Assembly (NCBI RefSeq): GCF_964204645.1
Contig: NC_134028.1
Span: forward strand, 22,542,153 to 22,606,152
Source: Tubulanus polymorphus
Lineage: Eukaryota > Nemertea > Palaeonemertea > Tubulaniformes > Tubulanidae
DNA length: 64,000 bases
Direction of reading: 5' to 3'
The position numbers and the translations under genes are program-made. This document shows positions 28,184 through 38,902 of this stretch, piece by piece (the stretch's first letter is position 1; the number at the start of each line of letters is the position of its first letter). The notes below the pieces were generated by a model. That model did no database searches, had not been told where the DNA came from, and worked only from the letters and a program-made list of their open reading frames with translations.

Positions 28184-31100
28184 TTTGTGCCTCAGAAACT
28201 GAAACGCGTATGTCGTTTTTCTGAGAAAAAGAATCTCTAAGGAGTCTCTATATAGCGAAAGAGCGAGATGGTCTAAATTAGTATCTGTTGAACTTCGTCG
28301 TGTTAACTCTTTTAACGAGCAGCGAAATTGGGTTCTTCAAAAACGTATATCGAAAACATTTCACAAGTCTTAAAATAGAAAGCGATAGAATTGGAGAATT
28401 AACGGAGGGTATTACATCATATTGTGAATGGTCCAAATTAAGCATCTAAATTAAAGCAAATGGAGACGCTTTTAGTTGGTAATGGAGGGGAGATGCAAAG
28501 TACCGATGAAATTTAGCTTTTCTTTTTATTATACATTCCAAAATTTACATTATAAAAAGTGAGTGTGCTTTATAAAGCACTTATCTAACCATAAAAGGAA
28601 CTGCTCTTTGACATGGTAGCCTAGTTATACATGGGAAATCTACGGTTCTTCCCGCCTCAAAGTATATTCGAAAAGCGCCTTCAATGAAAAACGTCGAATC
28701 GTAAAAAACGAATTACGCTTAAATAATTACCTTATTGAGTTACAGTGCCATTTACCGATACCATTTAGATTTCAGTGATTTAGATTTTAGACGACGAGTG
28801 CTAAGTTTTTTAATTTGTTGCTGTTTTTACATATTGTAGGGATACCTGGAATCCTTAAACCGACGAGAACGAATAAGGTTTACCTAAGTTTTTCATAGAA
28901 TTCAGGCAAATTTCACTGAATTTTCTAGAATTAGGTGTTATGCGGCGTTGTTCATTAAATGTTTTGCGAACACGGCATCGGAAGATTATATCATAGTGAA
29001 ATAGATACCAACCTCGCATACACAGGTTTTTTTTAGGTCGCGCGGGAAAAATTAATCATACATTCCAGGATATATTAGGAAAAGCGTTGTTATAGTAAGT
29101 AATGAGCTGAGTCTGTCTGGAACTATTACTTATATTTTCATACCAGTCACTTGCAGCGTGTAATTCAAGGTAAATTCCTTATCAGACCCTTGAGCTAAGA
29201 ACGTTACTAACTACATTAACCGTAGACCGCTGATCTCTCGCGTTCGAAAAACGAGCAATCATGCCTGTAGAAATTTCTCCACTCTATACACCAGACCTTT
29301 TTCATTTCATTCGCGCGTATGCGTGGCATTGAGGTAAAACAGATTCTCCGTCAACGTCTCGAGTAACTACAGTTCGAAAAAAAATCGAAAAATATCCGAT
29401 GTTCTTAGGATTTGCCTTCGGATCTATCGAAATAATGAACGATTTACAAACGCCGAGATAAATCGACGGTATATGCTGCTCGAACGGAGATAACGCGATT
29501 CATTTTAAACGGCATGGATCTCGATTAGAAAGTGGATGGTTTAGGTGTTTTTCTCAAGAAAAACGCATAGATCGTCTAAGTTTCCCTCGCTCCTTATCTC
29601 CTCTCTTCATTCCCGTCCTCTCCTCTATTTCATCCTATATCCTCTATTATCCCCATCCATCCAATATCTCTTCTTGCACACGCAATATGTTCCACCCGAA
29701 ACCTGAATAGCTTCCCATTATATTCCTCCTCATAAACTCACTCCGTCGCATAAATCTACAATTATTTATTGACAATATACACGTCAAATTACACAGCAAT
29801 TTTTAGTGAATACATGAGTTATTCCGCTTCTGCTCTTGCTGTAAAGGAAATACGGCCACCTTCGTGACTGTTAGGGCAAATAAGTATTGCCGACGATTTT
29901 GCCGCGGCGGCGGTGTCGAGTAATCAGATTATTACAGCGAACTAATAGAATTGATAAACCATAGCAACCGTTCTGGACGATTCATTAGAATGTAACGTAG
30001 ACACTAGAAAAGACGAAATTAGTTTTGCGAGGTTGAGGTTATTTTCGCACTTGTATATCTGTGAATAATTAGAAGTTAGTTGGTTTAGCTGAGACAAAGA
30101 TGGCCTCGAGCTAATCACGAATCCGTCATCACAATTAGTACCCTATCGTTGGAATTATCTGGCAGTAGCTTGTCAATTAATATAGTGTACGCTATGATCC
30201 AGATCACTGTGAGTTAGAGTTATGCTCGTTTAAATTTCGATTTGTTAACTCTGAGTCAAACCCCAACTCAGGACCCAGTTCCACAGTTGTGAGTTAGAGT
30301 TAACTCTGAGTTAAAATTAGTTCATTTTCAATGAGTTAACTCAGGTTCAAATTTTAACTCCGAACTGTGGAACTGGAACCTCAGAACTTTAGAACTGGTT
30401 CCTGGTTGTTTTGAACGAAGTAATGTAATGTATCTTATCCACCTTTGTATACAAAATACACGGCGTGCCAGATTATAACACGGGTAGCATCTCGCGCAAA
30501 GTCACGTCTTATATTTTTTTCAATTCTACTTTTCGATGAAAAAGTCTGAAATCCATGCTGAAAACAAGCATTGGCCATCGACGTATCAATATTTCCCGGT
30601 TTCCATCATACTTGACTCGGTGCCGGGATATTCCGAGGTTAGAGCCGTTTTCTAGGCACTTCGTTATACACGGCCAAAACCGCTGTCGCTGAGTGATATT
30701 TCCTGTCCTGATCCCGAAATAACCGCCGCGATATCGAGCCGAAATCAAGTTCAAAAATAGTTTTCTTCGAAGCAAAATGAAGGACTCGCGATGAAGTGGC
30801 TGTTGTGCCCGTAAAAGTCTGTCTAAAGGACAACGATCGATATAGCCGTCAAATCGTGGATCTATACAAGTTGAAACGGCTAAAAGAAACATGGCATGAT
30901 GGCTACTAAGATGCATTAGGTCTGCCACATCTGAACGTCTTTTAATGGACATTCATTATCATCGAGGATGTCGTGCTTTCTAATTGTGAGTCCGGCTTGG
31001 CGGTATTCAAACAAAATGCGAATACCACCGAAAAATGTCCGAAAAAAGGTCCATAAACGCAAACACAATTTAGTCCGGTGTTTTTCACTTGTTATTTTTC

Positions 31101-34100
31101 ACTGTTCACTTGTTTTTCGCTGCTATAGAATTTGCAATTTCGATTTGGTTATTGATTTTCGAAAATACAACGTCACAACATGATTGTCAATGAAATTGAA
31201 ATAAAAAGGGCTACAAAGAATTAAGAATTACAGGTCATAATATAGTTCACATGTGGTACGTCAAATCATATTTATAGCTTGAAACCCGATTTGACCGCTA
31301 AAATCCAAAAACTCTAAACTTTTCATCGTTAAAAGATCTACAAATATCATTCGCACAAATGTCTGTCACGTAATATTTCGTTCTATTATCAAACGTATGA
31401 CACGCTATGGTGTTGTGTATAGTTCATCAGTCTCGCCTACGCGGTTGCGCAAGTATCACAGAAGGATAAATTACGACTCGAAAAAAAATACTGAATAGCA
31501 TCGATTAAACTTAACTCGCACCGATAATCCGTAAACACGTGTTCGACGGTTTGCGATGGAATACCCGGACTCCGCTCTGCTGATATAGCCTCGTTGAACC
31601 GCGGTAAATCTCGTGGTAAATCTGCTCGAATAATCGCGAATAGAAACCGATGATTAATCGTTCGTTAAGATAGTAGAAGTCAAAAACCGTAGCGAGTTTA
31701 GACAAACAGGTGTTGAACACGGGGTGTGTGAAATTGAAGCGGTTCTCCGCAGCGGAGATTCAGATCTTTCAGTAGTTTGTAACGTCTTTATAGAAAAATC
31801 TGTTTGCGTGTGTTCGATGTATGGAATAGTTTACTGAACAACCCGAATGTGTAAACCCGAGGACAGATTTTTGGAAATATTTTCAAACATCTCAACAATC
31901 TGCTTTCCATTGACTGTCTAATTCTATATCGAAGAAAAAACCAACGGAAATGAGGATTATCACGTCTCGACTAAAATGCTATTGAGCTATTTTCAAACAA
32001 GCCTATTTTTGGGAACTGATCTTTGGAAATATACTTGTCGTGAAAATGACTGAGTGTATATTCATAGTGCACCCATGCAAATATTACTGTTATTCATTAC
32101 CGATTCAATTGAAATAATGAAATGAAAATAAAATCATATCTTATATCATTTCGAAGATATTCAATGCTTTCCTGCTTGTTTTTAACTAGGAATTTGCCCT
32201 TGTTGTTTATACCCTGCTGAAATACTATAGTTTTTCCGAGCGGAAAAAGCAGTCTGTCTGGCTGGCTTCAATCATAAGAGAAACTAGCATCGCGCTCGTT
32301 ATATTCACATCGAGTTCGGTCGTCCTTTTTCGCGCGAATAACGTGTTGTCTGCAGCTGTGCGGAGAGCCTCTTTCGTCAAAAACCCGATAGAATTCTCGC
32401 CGCGCACAGGATGTGTAGTATACCGCCATCATTTCCGAGCAAACATACGCGCATTGTTTCACGTAAAATGTTTGCCCGGTTTTGCCGAAGTACACGGCGA
32501 CGGTTTTGCCGAAGTTTATTTCTGGTATTAACTCGCGGTATGAAACCAATCATCAGCGACGGCGGCGGCGGCGGTGGCCACGCGATGGATGCGGGGTATA
32601 TCATCTTTAGCAGACGATTGATGATGTTTGTTGACATCATTTTGCGGTGAAGCGCTTCAACGAGAAAATTTGACCGCCTCGCTAAACATCGACATATTGT
32701 GGACAGAGTAATTTTCATTAGGTTGATGATGCATGAGGTATTTACTGGTGATACCAGTTCCACAGTTCTGAGGTAAGATTTAACTCTGAGCTAACTCATT
32801 GAAAATGAACTAACTTTAACTCAGAGTTAACTGTACTCACAACCGTGGAACTTGGCCCCGATGTTAAAGAAGGAAGACTCCGGCAAACATCGTATCTGAA
32901 ATACCCGATCATTTCTCATTGGTGATCATCCCATATTCCTTGATACCAAGAATTATCCAGAAATAGTTCCTATCTCACGATTGATAGAACACTATATCCG
33001 TGTTGACGCGATGTAGAGAGAATCCCACAATGATAAGGAAAAAGTCCGAAAATGTAACTTTGAGAAGTTTGCTTCCCTTTAATATATTTTATACATCTAT
33101 CTACTATATCAAAGTTACATTTTCGGACTTTTTCCTTATCATTGTGGGATTCGCTCTACAGTTCCTCTCTCCCACTTTCCATCCCTCTCTCCCTCTCTCC
33201 CTCTCTCCCTCTCTCCCTCTCTCCCCCTCTCCCCCTCTCCCCCTCTCCCCCTCTCCCCCTCTCCCCCTCTCCCCCTCTCCCCCTCTCCCCCCTCCCTATC
33301 CCCCTCTCCCCCTCTCCCCCTCTCTCCTCTCTCTCCATCTCTTCCTAGTGAGATTCTCTCTCCATCTCTTCCTAGTGAGATTGTTTGATGAGTGCATCGA
33401 CCGGTGCAACTACTGCATTAAACGGAAAAAACCCACGAGCAAAAGCTATTATAGCAATTAATGTCTTGAATTATAGTATAATCCATTATTTCCGTAGAGG
33501 GAGTGAGAGCGATAGAACGGTTGAGAGATAGAGGGGGAGAGAGATAGATCGGGTTGGCTCGTATTTTAAGTCGAACGTTCCTCGTGTCCATCGCCGTAAT
33601 CCTAACCATCAATCAGATTAATCTGCAATCGAGTCGAGCACTTTACAGCAGGCGCAGGAGCAACACGGTAGACAGACGCAAGCTCCAGAAACAAGCCCGT
33701 TACGGCAAATACTTTCATCATAATCAAATAATCCGCATGTTGGTGACAATGGCAAATTTTTGGGTATTTTCTTTTTTTTTGTTCATTCTTATTTCTAAAA
33801 TTATGGATAGATTTTAATTGAATCTGAGAAGAAATCCGGTAGTTGTTGTCTGAATGCACACTAGCGAACCTGGCGGATTCTCGCTTGCCACAAGTGGAAT
33901 CCTCGATTACCACAGTCGAACGTAGAGTCCTTATTAATTACAAAAACCGTTTGAACTCGTTGCGGACTGGGCATAGCGCCGCGTGTTCTCTGTACTTTAG
34001 TCATCCTAGCAAAATGGATATGAATTATTATTTGTCATCCGTCTTAATCATTTTTGAATATACGTAATGCATCTGATCATTCTCTGATCATTCCACGATT

Positions 34101-34952
34101 GTTATTTCTGGGTTTTTTTTTTTCAGCCGAAGCTATTTTGTGTTCGCAATGTGATTCCAAAAAAGATATTTCCTGTCAGCTTAATCCGCCCATGCCGACC
34201 AACTGTACGGAAGAAAATCAATTCTGCATCGTCATCGAGGAAAAAGACGAGAACGGTAAGTCATGTTTTGGTATCGGTTCGAAGAGAAAAGTCCCGTTGA
34301 GGCTGGTGAAGTCACGAGAATTACGAAACGAGGAGTCTATTTCGTGGCCTGAAAGAGACGTGCGTTGAAATGTAAATAAAAAACAAGACGTTGACGTACG
34401 AACTCCTCGTTTTAGCGCGAAAGAATCGGTGATATGATATCAAGGGATTCATATCATCAATACGAAGTTTTTGTTTGCTATATCGTTATTGAAATATCAA
34501 GTTCCACGAATGTTTTTCATATACACAAGCGTTGGCGCTATCGTTAAGGCTCAAATGAAAATGCTGAGCTATGATTCGTTACTTTGTGGGTCCTGCCTTT
34601 CCCTGATTCGCTGGTTCAACGAATAAGTCTTACCTTACGACTTGTTCATATAATTCGTTCGTCTTTTCGACACTTGATTCTGCATAGCCCCGATGTCCGA
34701 ACAATAATCAACGACTTTCTCATTTCAGATACCCTTCTAAGCGTGAGTCGTGGATGTAGCCCGCTCAGTATGAGTACAGATTGTTTACCGGGAACTGGCC
34801 CGGAAAATCGCGCTTTGACTTTATGCTACATTAGTTGTCAGGAAGACGGCTGCAACGAAGCCAACTACAGCCGAGGCCAGTACACCGTTATTGCCGCAGC
34901 GACCTCTATCGCTGTTTACCTGATTCAACGGATCCTCGCCATTTCGGATTAG
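25878..34952 (+). CDS. Ly6/uPAR-type GPI-anchored three-finger protein
   Basis: Three exons: 25878-25941, 34127-34255, 34729-34952. Both introns are phase 1 with gtaagt donors and pyrimidine-rich acceptors, and together they give 138 residues. Residues 1-22 are a signal peptide (MDRIWTYILF then VVSVVFLIV). The mature part has ten cysteines (27, 30, 38, 48, 55, 74, 83, 97, 101, 106). It starts ILCSQCDS and ends CQEDGCNEA, the CxxC opening and CN close of the three-finger fold. Residues 116-137 are hydrophobic, as expected for a GPI-attachment signal. The layout resembles invertebrate quiver/sleepless-type Ly6 proteins, which modulate channels and receptors at the cell surface; the ligand here is unknown. 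The first exon is 8.2 kb upstream and is inferred from phase, signal peptide and TATA box; exons 2-3 are secure. A possible ATTAAA poly(A) signal is at 35096. Confidence 0.78.
26544..26609. repeat. Palindromic element, family A, copy 3
   Basis: The arms accggtttcatagactggta and catcagtccatgaaaccggg are complementary. The copy is shorter because the central gggctaactcaa segment of the other copies is missing. Confidence 0.65.
26953..27020 (+). repeat. Dispersed repeat, family E, copy 1
   Basis: About 68 bp starting taataaagaagtttccggtt and including gtggtccctcgaggtccc. It matches the minus strand of 38411-38478 with only a few changes. A partial piece (aataaagaagtttccaga) is at about 38263-38280. 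The class is unknown. Confidence 0.65.
28139..28181. repeat. (TA)n microsatellite
   Basis: About 21 perfect TA units within the first intron of the Ly6-type gene. Confidence 0.9.
30272..30380. repeat. Palindromic element, family B (CCAGTTCCACAGTT ends), copy 1
   Basis: The left end cccagttccacagttgtgag pairs with the right end cgaactgtggaactggaacc. The interior is built of gagttaactctgagtt-type inverted repeats around ttcattttcaatgagtt. A partial extra copy (gtgagttagagttatg...) precedes it at 30205-30270. Related copies are at 32752 and 38002. It is non-coding. Confidence 0.72.
32752..32857. repeat. Palindromic element, family B, copy 2
   Basis: The ends ataccagttccacagttctg and cacaaccgtggaacttggcc are complementary, with the same ttaactctgag/ctcagagttaa interior and central cattgaaaatgaac as copy 1. 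Confidence 0.72.
33012..33160. mobile_element. Foldback element, ATCCCACAAT family, copy 2
   Basis: The inverted arms are about 50 bp with very few mismatches: tgtagagagaatcccacaat...agtccgaaaatgtaac at the left and its complement ending attgtgggattcgctctaca at the right. Nearly the same arm start occurs at 7310. The 45-bp left flank (tagaacactatatccgtgtt then gacgcga) is also shared with 7310, in inverse orientation. Confidence 0.8.
33163..33345. repeat. Polypyrimidine (TCTCCC/TCTCCCCC)n tract
   Basis: About 180 bp of almost pure pyrimidine on the plus strand, in hexamer and octamer units. It directly abuts the right end of the foldback at 33012-33160. It produces overlapping Ser/Pro/Leu and Arg/Glu/Gly frames that are not genes. 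Such mirror-symmetric tracts can adopt triplex (H-DNA) structure. Confidence 0.9.
33810..33930 (+). repeat. Dispersed repeat, family D, copy 2
   Basis: A direct match to the minus strand of 22166-22292, from gattttaattgaatctgaga to cagtcgaacgtagagtcc. It lies 200 bp upstream of exon 2 of the Ly6-type gene and creates a misleading reading frame there. Confidence 0.75.
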
Positions 34953-36298
34953 AAATGCGCGATCGGTTTGTGGAAAACTCGACGGAGAAACTGCCATCGG
35001 GTTGCAGGCGATTTTTCTATATAGTGTGATTGATTGTCGAATTTCCTGATCAAATATATCGGAAATAAGATCAGATATTCGAGTACTGCATTTTGATTAA
35101 ACTTATGTGTAAGATGAAGAATGCGTGTGCCGTATTTTAAGTATCAATGTGCCTTCTCAATAACAACAACAACAAAATCGGAGCAAAAACCACCAGTTAT
35201 TTTTAGATGTTCGTTTGGCTTCGTATACGGCTTCGTGCTTCGCGATTTACGGTTTGTAAATCGGTGTACGGGCGGATAATAATCATTAATGATACTATCG
35301 GTTTCACTAAGGAAGATGCGCGTATATTTTAAGAACCGCGATGACACGATGACGTGACAATTCAATGATATAGCCTTGATTCATATCGTACGCGCTGTTT
35401 TAGAAATATCGGCGTAATTCAGATCATGCAGAATGCAGAAATCATCGCTGCCCGCTCGATAGAAACCATTATAATAATCTTTCACGCGAAACAAGTATTT
35501 TTCATTTGTTTAGCATAAAAAAAGAGAAAGTACAGCACGGAAATAATTCGGTTATTTCAATACATATAGTCGTAGATGTTTGGTATATGGTTATCATTAG
35601 TTTTGAGGCCTGCAGTTTCACGAAAAACATTAACTCAGATATGTTTTTAGTTTAGTTGCCATTATCATCGTGGCTTTTTAATGAGGATAGAAATCCAAGG
35701 CCGGTTTTATAGACTGGTTTTACCTTAAAACCCGGGGCTAACTCAATTCATTATCAAATGAGTTAGCCCCCTGGCAAAAGGTAATACCAGTGTTTAAAAC
35801 CGGGCCCGGGCTTTCAGCTTTAACTTTTTCGTGAAACTAGGACCGGAACCCCTTTATTAAGCCCATTCTTAGGCGCTGATGTAAATTCGTAGTTTGATTT
35901 AACGTTGTTTATGCACGACTCAACATTGTATAACATTATCCGTATTATATCTTCCAGCTTATACTTCCCTGTACGAACGAAAGCTTACCAAATTACGAGT
36001 TATTGATTGAAATGACTTTTAATTACAATAAACATCGATTGAGTTAGGGATCTATCACCCCGCCAAAACAAGTATAAACGCAAAAAAAAAAATTTTTGCT
36101 ATAGAATTTGTTTTTTCGATTTTTCATGTTTGAAAAATCTCAGCGTGGCCCGATTCAGCCAGCATAGTTTAGCCAATAATATAGAGAAAAACTACAATCG
36201 AACTATGAAAAATGTTGTTACGCATGTCAACTTCAATGGTTTGTTGTTTGATAAAATAAAAGGTATTTATACAAAGACGTTTCGTTTCAGCTGTTGTT
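34953..36298. other. Intergenic stretch between Ly6-type and LicD genes
   Basis: The two genes converge here (+ then -). The stretch contains a family A palindrome at 35699-35810. A plus-strand ATTAAA at 35096 may be the Ly6 poly(A) signal. I see no further coding sequence. Confidence 0.5.
35699..35810. repeat. Palindromic element, family A, copy 4
   Basis: The most complete copy. The left arm ggccggttttatagactggt and the right arm gtaataccagtgtttaaaac are complementary, and the centre is an almost perfect palindrome: ggggctaactcaattcatta followed by its inverse ending gttagccccc. It is non-coding. Confidence 0.8.
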
Positions 36299-38750
36299 TC
36301 ATAAGACAAGTCTCTGCAGCGTGTACGGGTCCGTAATCGAGTTCACCGGCTCTTTCACTATCACGGCGCCGGATTCCTTACCGTGACGCAGTTTAATTTC
36401 TTTTAAGGCGCCGTTCGCTTCGACGCGACGCACGAAATTAACTCGCGTTTTCAACTGCTCGCAATCGACGGCGATCACCGGCTGTTGCGTACCGTAGCGG
36501 TTATTATAGGGTTTCGTCTGGCACAAGTTCGGATTGTCGGTGATCTGTTCGACGATCTTCAGCGAGTCCCGGGGCGCGTTGTACGCGGCTCTTTCGAACG
36601 GCCGTTTGTGAAGAGGGAAAATATCCGATTTTAAATGTTTGGTCGCGTTCGACGATGTCGGATCGATTTGCCACAAGTGTTCGTCGTCGCTCCGATAAAA
36701 CTTGACGTCCAAATACGGCCACTTCCATGTCCCGTTTTGACGGATCTCAGCCGAGTTCTGGACGAGTTTCAGCCGGCTGCCCGTGTCGTAGGTTTCGATT
36801 TTCGGCGCCAGTTTCGATAATTGCCGGAATAGGTTTAATTTGTCGCTTTCGGCGGCCATCACGTCGACGTCGTCGTCCCACGGTATGAACCCGTGGTGGC
36901 GCCACGAACCGAGCAGCGTACCGGAATACATAAACCAGCGTTTGTCGGCTCCGGCGAATTTAGCCGCTCGCTTGAACTGATCGAGCAAATAAACCATCGC
37001 GGCTACGTCGTGCCTGGTAGCAGTCCGATTCCGTAATATTTCGGGCATATCGCGACGATTCGTCGGCGTTCTTGTACCGTGTTCGGATCCTTTTTCTTTG
37101 CGTGGTAATTTTCCGCTCGCTAACAATTTATCGCCCCCGATACCGAGTCGACCGCTCAAACGACTGAAATCTACTTTCCTACTCGAATTAGTCGTACTCC
37201 TCGATCTAGCCGATACTTTCTTGGTTTTCTTCCTCGCCGGTGCGTAACCGGAGTCTTTGACGGCCTTGTCGGCTTTGTAAGTTTGCGCCAGTTGAGCTCT
37301 CGCTTCGGGAGTATCTTCTTGCATTAGCTCGACCTGTTTTTTCACGTAATTCCTCACTCGCACGAGGTAATCGGCGTACTCGACCAGGTAGTCGTGATAG
37401 TCTTTCAGCTCGTCTCGCGAAACGCGCCGGGTTTTTTTCGACGTCTCTGTGCGGGAGTGTTTCGGCGACGGCGGCGGCGGCGGTGGTGTAGGTTCCAACC
37501 CGTATTTCTGCGCGTGAAGGAAATAATTCCTGGCGATTCGACCTTGCGCCGTGCGAGCCCAGTCGAACGCGTATTCGTAGATGATTTTCCCGTTCAGCGA
37601 GGACGGATTCGACGGCAGTCCGAAATCGTCGTGAGAATGATCCGGCGCCCGCTTCGAGAACAGTAACCGTTCAGTGTCGTAGGCGGTGTGTAACGTTACC
37701 ATGATGATCGCTACCAGTCCGAGTAGCAATAACCAATAGCGCCTGTTAGCGATCACGGCGCGGGCTGACGGAACTTGATCAGTGACCTTCGCAGCACTTC
37801 CTTGCTCACTAATTATAATAATAATCGTGATAATGATAATATTTTCATTTAATGACCCACAACGCTCGACACGATTAAACAATATACACTGTGCGATTAT
37901 ATATAGATGTGAAAATACACTGATGAGACATGACAACATTTCAATTACAGTGACCCCGTCAGAGTCGGATCCGATCAACTCGGATAACCGTTCAGAACTC
38001 GGGATCCAGTTCCACAGTTGTGAGTTGGAGTTAACTCTGAGTTAAGATTAGTTCATTTTCAATCGGTGAATCTAAACTCAAAACAGTATGCAAACCGGGT
38101 CCGGATGTTTGCTGAAATATTTTTTGTGTCACTTGAATATGAAATTCATAACATCCAACTCCGATATCGCTCAAGTCGGACACATTTTACGGTCCCAAAA
38201 GATCCGACCTGACCGGAGTCTATTGCACGAGTTTTGTGTTTGTCTCCCCACTACCTCGAATGAATAAAGAAGTTTCCAGAATATCCAAGAAACTGGCATC
38301 TGCATTTGATTTCCTTCAAAACGGTCTATGAATTAAGTTAATCAAGCAAGGGACTAGAGAGCTATATGATATTCAATCAAAACTTATGTTTTAAAGATGA
38401 GCGCAAATTATCGCAACAATGGGGACCTCGAGGGACCGCCACGAAATGGTGCCTAGAAACTGGAAACTTCTTTATTAGGTAACAAACCCCATAATGACTT
38501 AATTTAGGATGATAAGACGCGAACGCAAAGTTTGAAAAAAAACAAGTCGTTTGAAATTTAAGTTGACTTAAATTGAAAATTAAATTGTAAGATTAACTAG
38601 GTTTGATTAAGCAGTGTTTAAAATCGAAAAAGCAAGACGTTCAAAACAGTTTTCATCCTATCGATTAAACACGCGAACTGTCTTTTAGTATACGGACAAA
38701 AAAGGAATTTTCATTTCAAGATTATCTATCACTTACAGACTTATGCGCAT
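36299..38750 (-). CDS. LicD/fukutin-related type II membrane protein
   Basis: Two coding exons on the minus strand: 38750-38737 (ATG plus 11 nt, donor gtaagt) and 37808-36299 (acceptor attag). Phase 2 joins exactly to give 507 residues. Residues 29-45 form a membrane anchor (YWLLLLGLVAII). Residues 111-265 are a Pro-rich then Lys/Arg-rich linker. Residues 270-420 are the LicD domain: FMYSGTLLGSWRHH (297-310), then GFIPWDDDVDVM (311-322). This is the Asp-rich nucleotide/metal-binding signature of bacterial LicD and of fukutin and FKRP, which transfer ribitol phosphate in the Golgi. The substrate of this protein is unknown. Towards the end it has PLHKRPFERAAYNAPRDS, also family-like. The main exon stays open 57 codons upstream, but that part is low-complexity Ile-rich intron; the distal start is preferred. 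Confidence 0.82.
38002..38105. repeat. Palindromic element, family B, decayed copy
   Basis: The left half (gatccagttccacagttgtg, gagttaactctgagttaag, ttcattttcaat) matches the copies at 30272 and 32752. The right arm is largely lost, leaving aaccgggtccgg. Confidence 0.55.
38411..38478 (-). repeat. Dispersed repeat, family E, copy 2
   Basis: The inverse of 26953-27020. The plus strand reads caacaatggggacctcgagg and ends tggaaacttctttatta. Confidence 0.65.
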
Positions 38751-38896
38751 CGTTGTTGTCGTGATTGTTGCTGTTGTTGTTCACTTTGTTATACGAATCT
38801 AAATAAGACGTAAGGTAACGGTGTAGGTGTAGTGGTTATAGGTATAGCGACACTTCTGCTACACGTGTGTCTGCGGTAATGAAGTGATTTATATGC

Positions 38897-38902
38897 TTTA
38901 TA
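38897..38902 (-). promoter_or_regulatory. TATA box of the LicD gene
   Basis: On the minus strand ggTATAAAgc lies about 150 nt upstream of the proposed ATG at 38750, with a second ATATAA 8 nt downstream. A transcript starting about 30 nt beyond would have a leader of roughly 115 nt containing an acacgtgt E-box-like site. Inferred from position. Confidence 0.33.

Larger units (their letters stand above)
25942..34126 (+). other. First intron of the Ly6-type gene
   Basis: About 8.2 kb with no exon of another gene that I recognise. It holds a family A palindrome (26544), a family E repeat (26953), a TA tract (28139), pyrimidine-rich tracts (27870-27990, 29580-29700), family B palindromes (30272, 32752), a foldback (33012) and a family D repeat (33810). 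The region 32340-32600 is CpG-rich with a duplicated ggttttgccgaagt and could be an internal promoter. Confidence 0.5.
37809..38736 (-). other. Single intron of the LicD gene
   Basis: 928 bp from a gtaagt donor to an attataattag acceptor with a T/A-rich lead. It contains the partial family B element and the family E repeat, both non-coding. Confidence 0.55.

Noticed and set aside
30509-30952. 147-codon minus-strand frame with a true ATG
   Set aside because: One or two frames of this length are expected by chance in 64 kb at this base composition. The composition is not protein-like, with no motif, no signal peptide, and an overlapping second frame.
33000-33461. 153-codon Ser/Pro/Leu-rich frame
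   Set aside because: Translation of the polypyrimidine tract and the foldback; not a gene.
37810-37978. 57-residue N-terminal extension of the LicD protein
   Set aside because: It includes an Ile-rich low-complexity run just before a splice acceptor; the distal ATG exon gives a better phase-matched start and puts a single anchor near the N-terminus.
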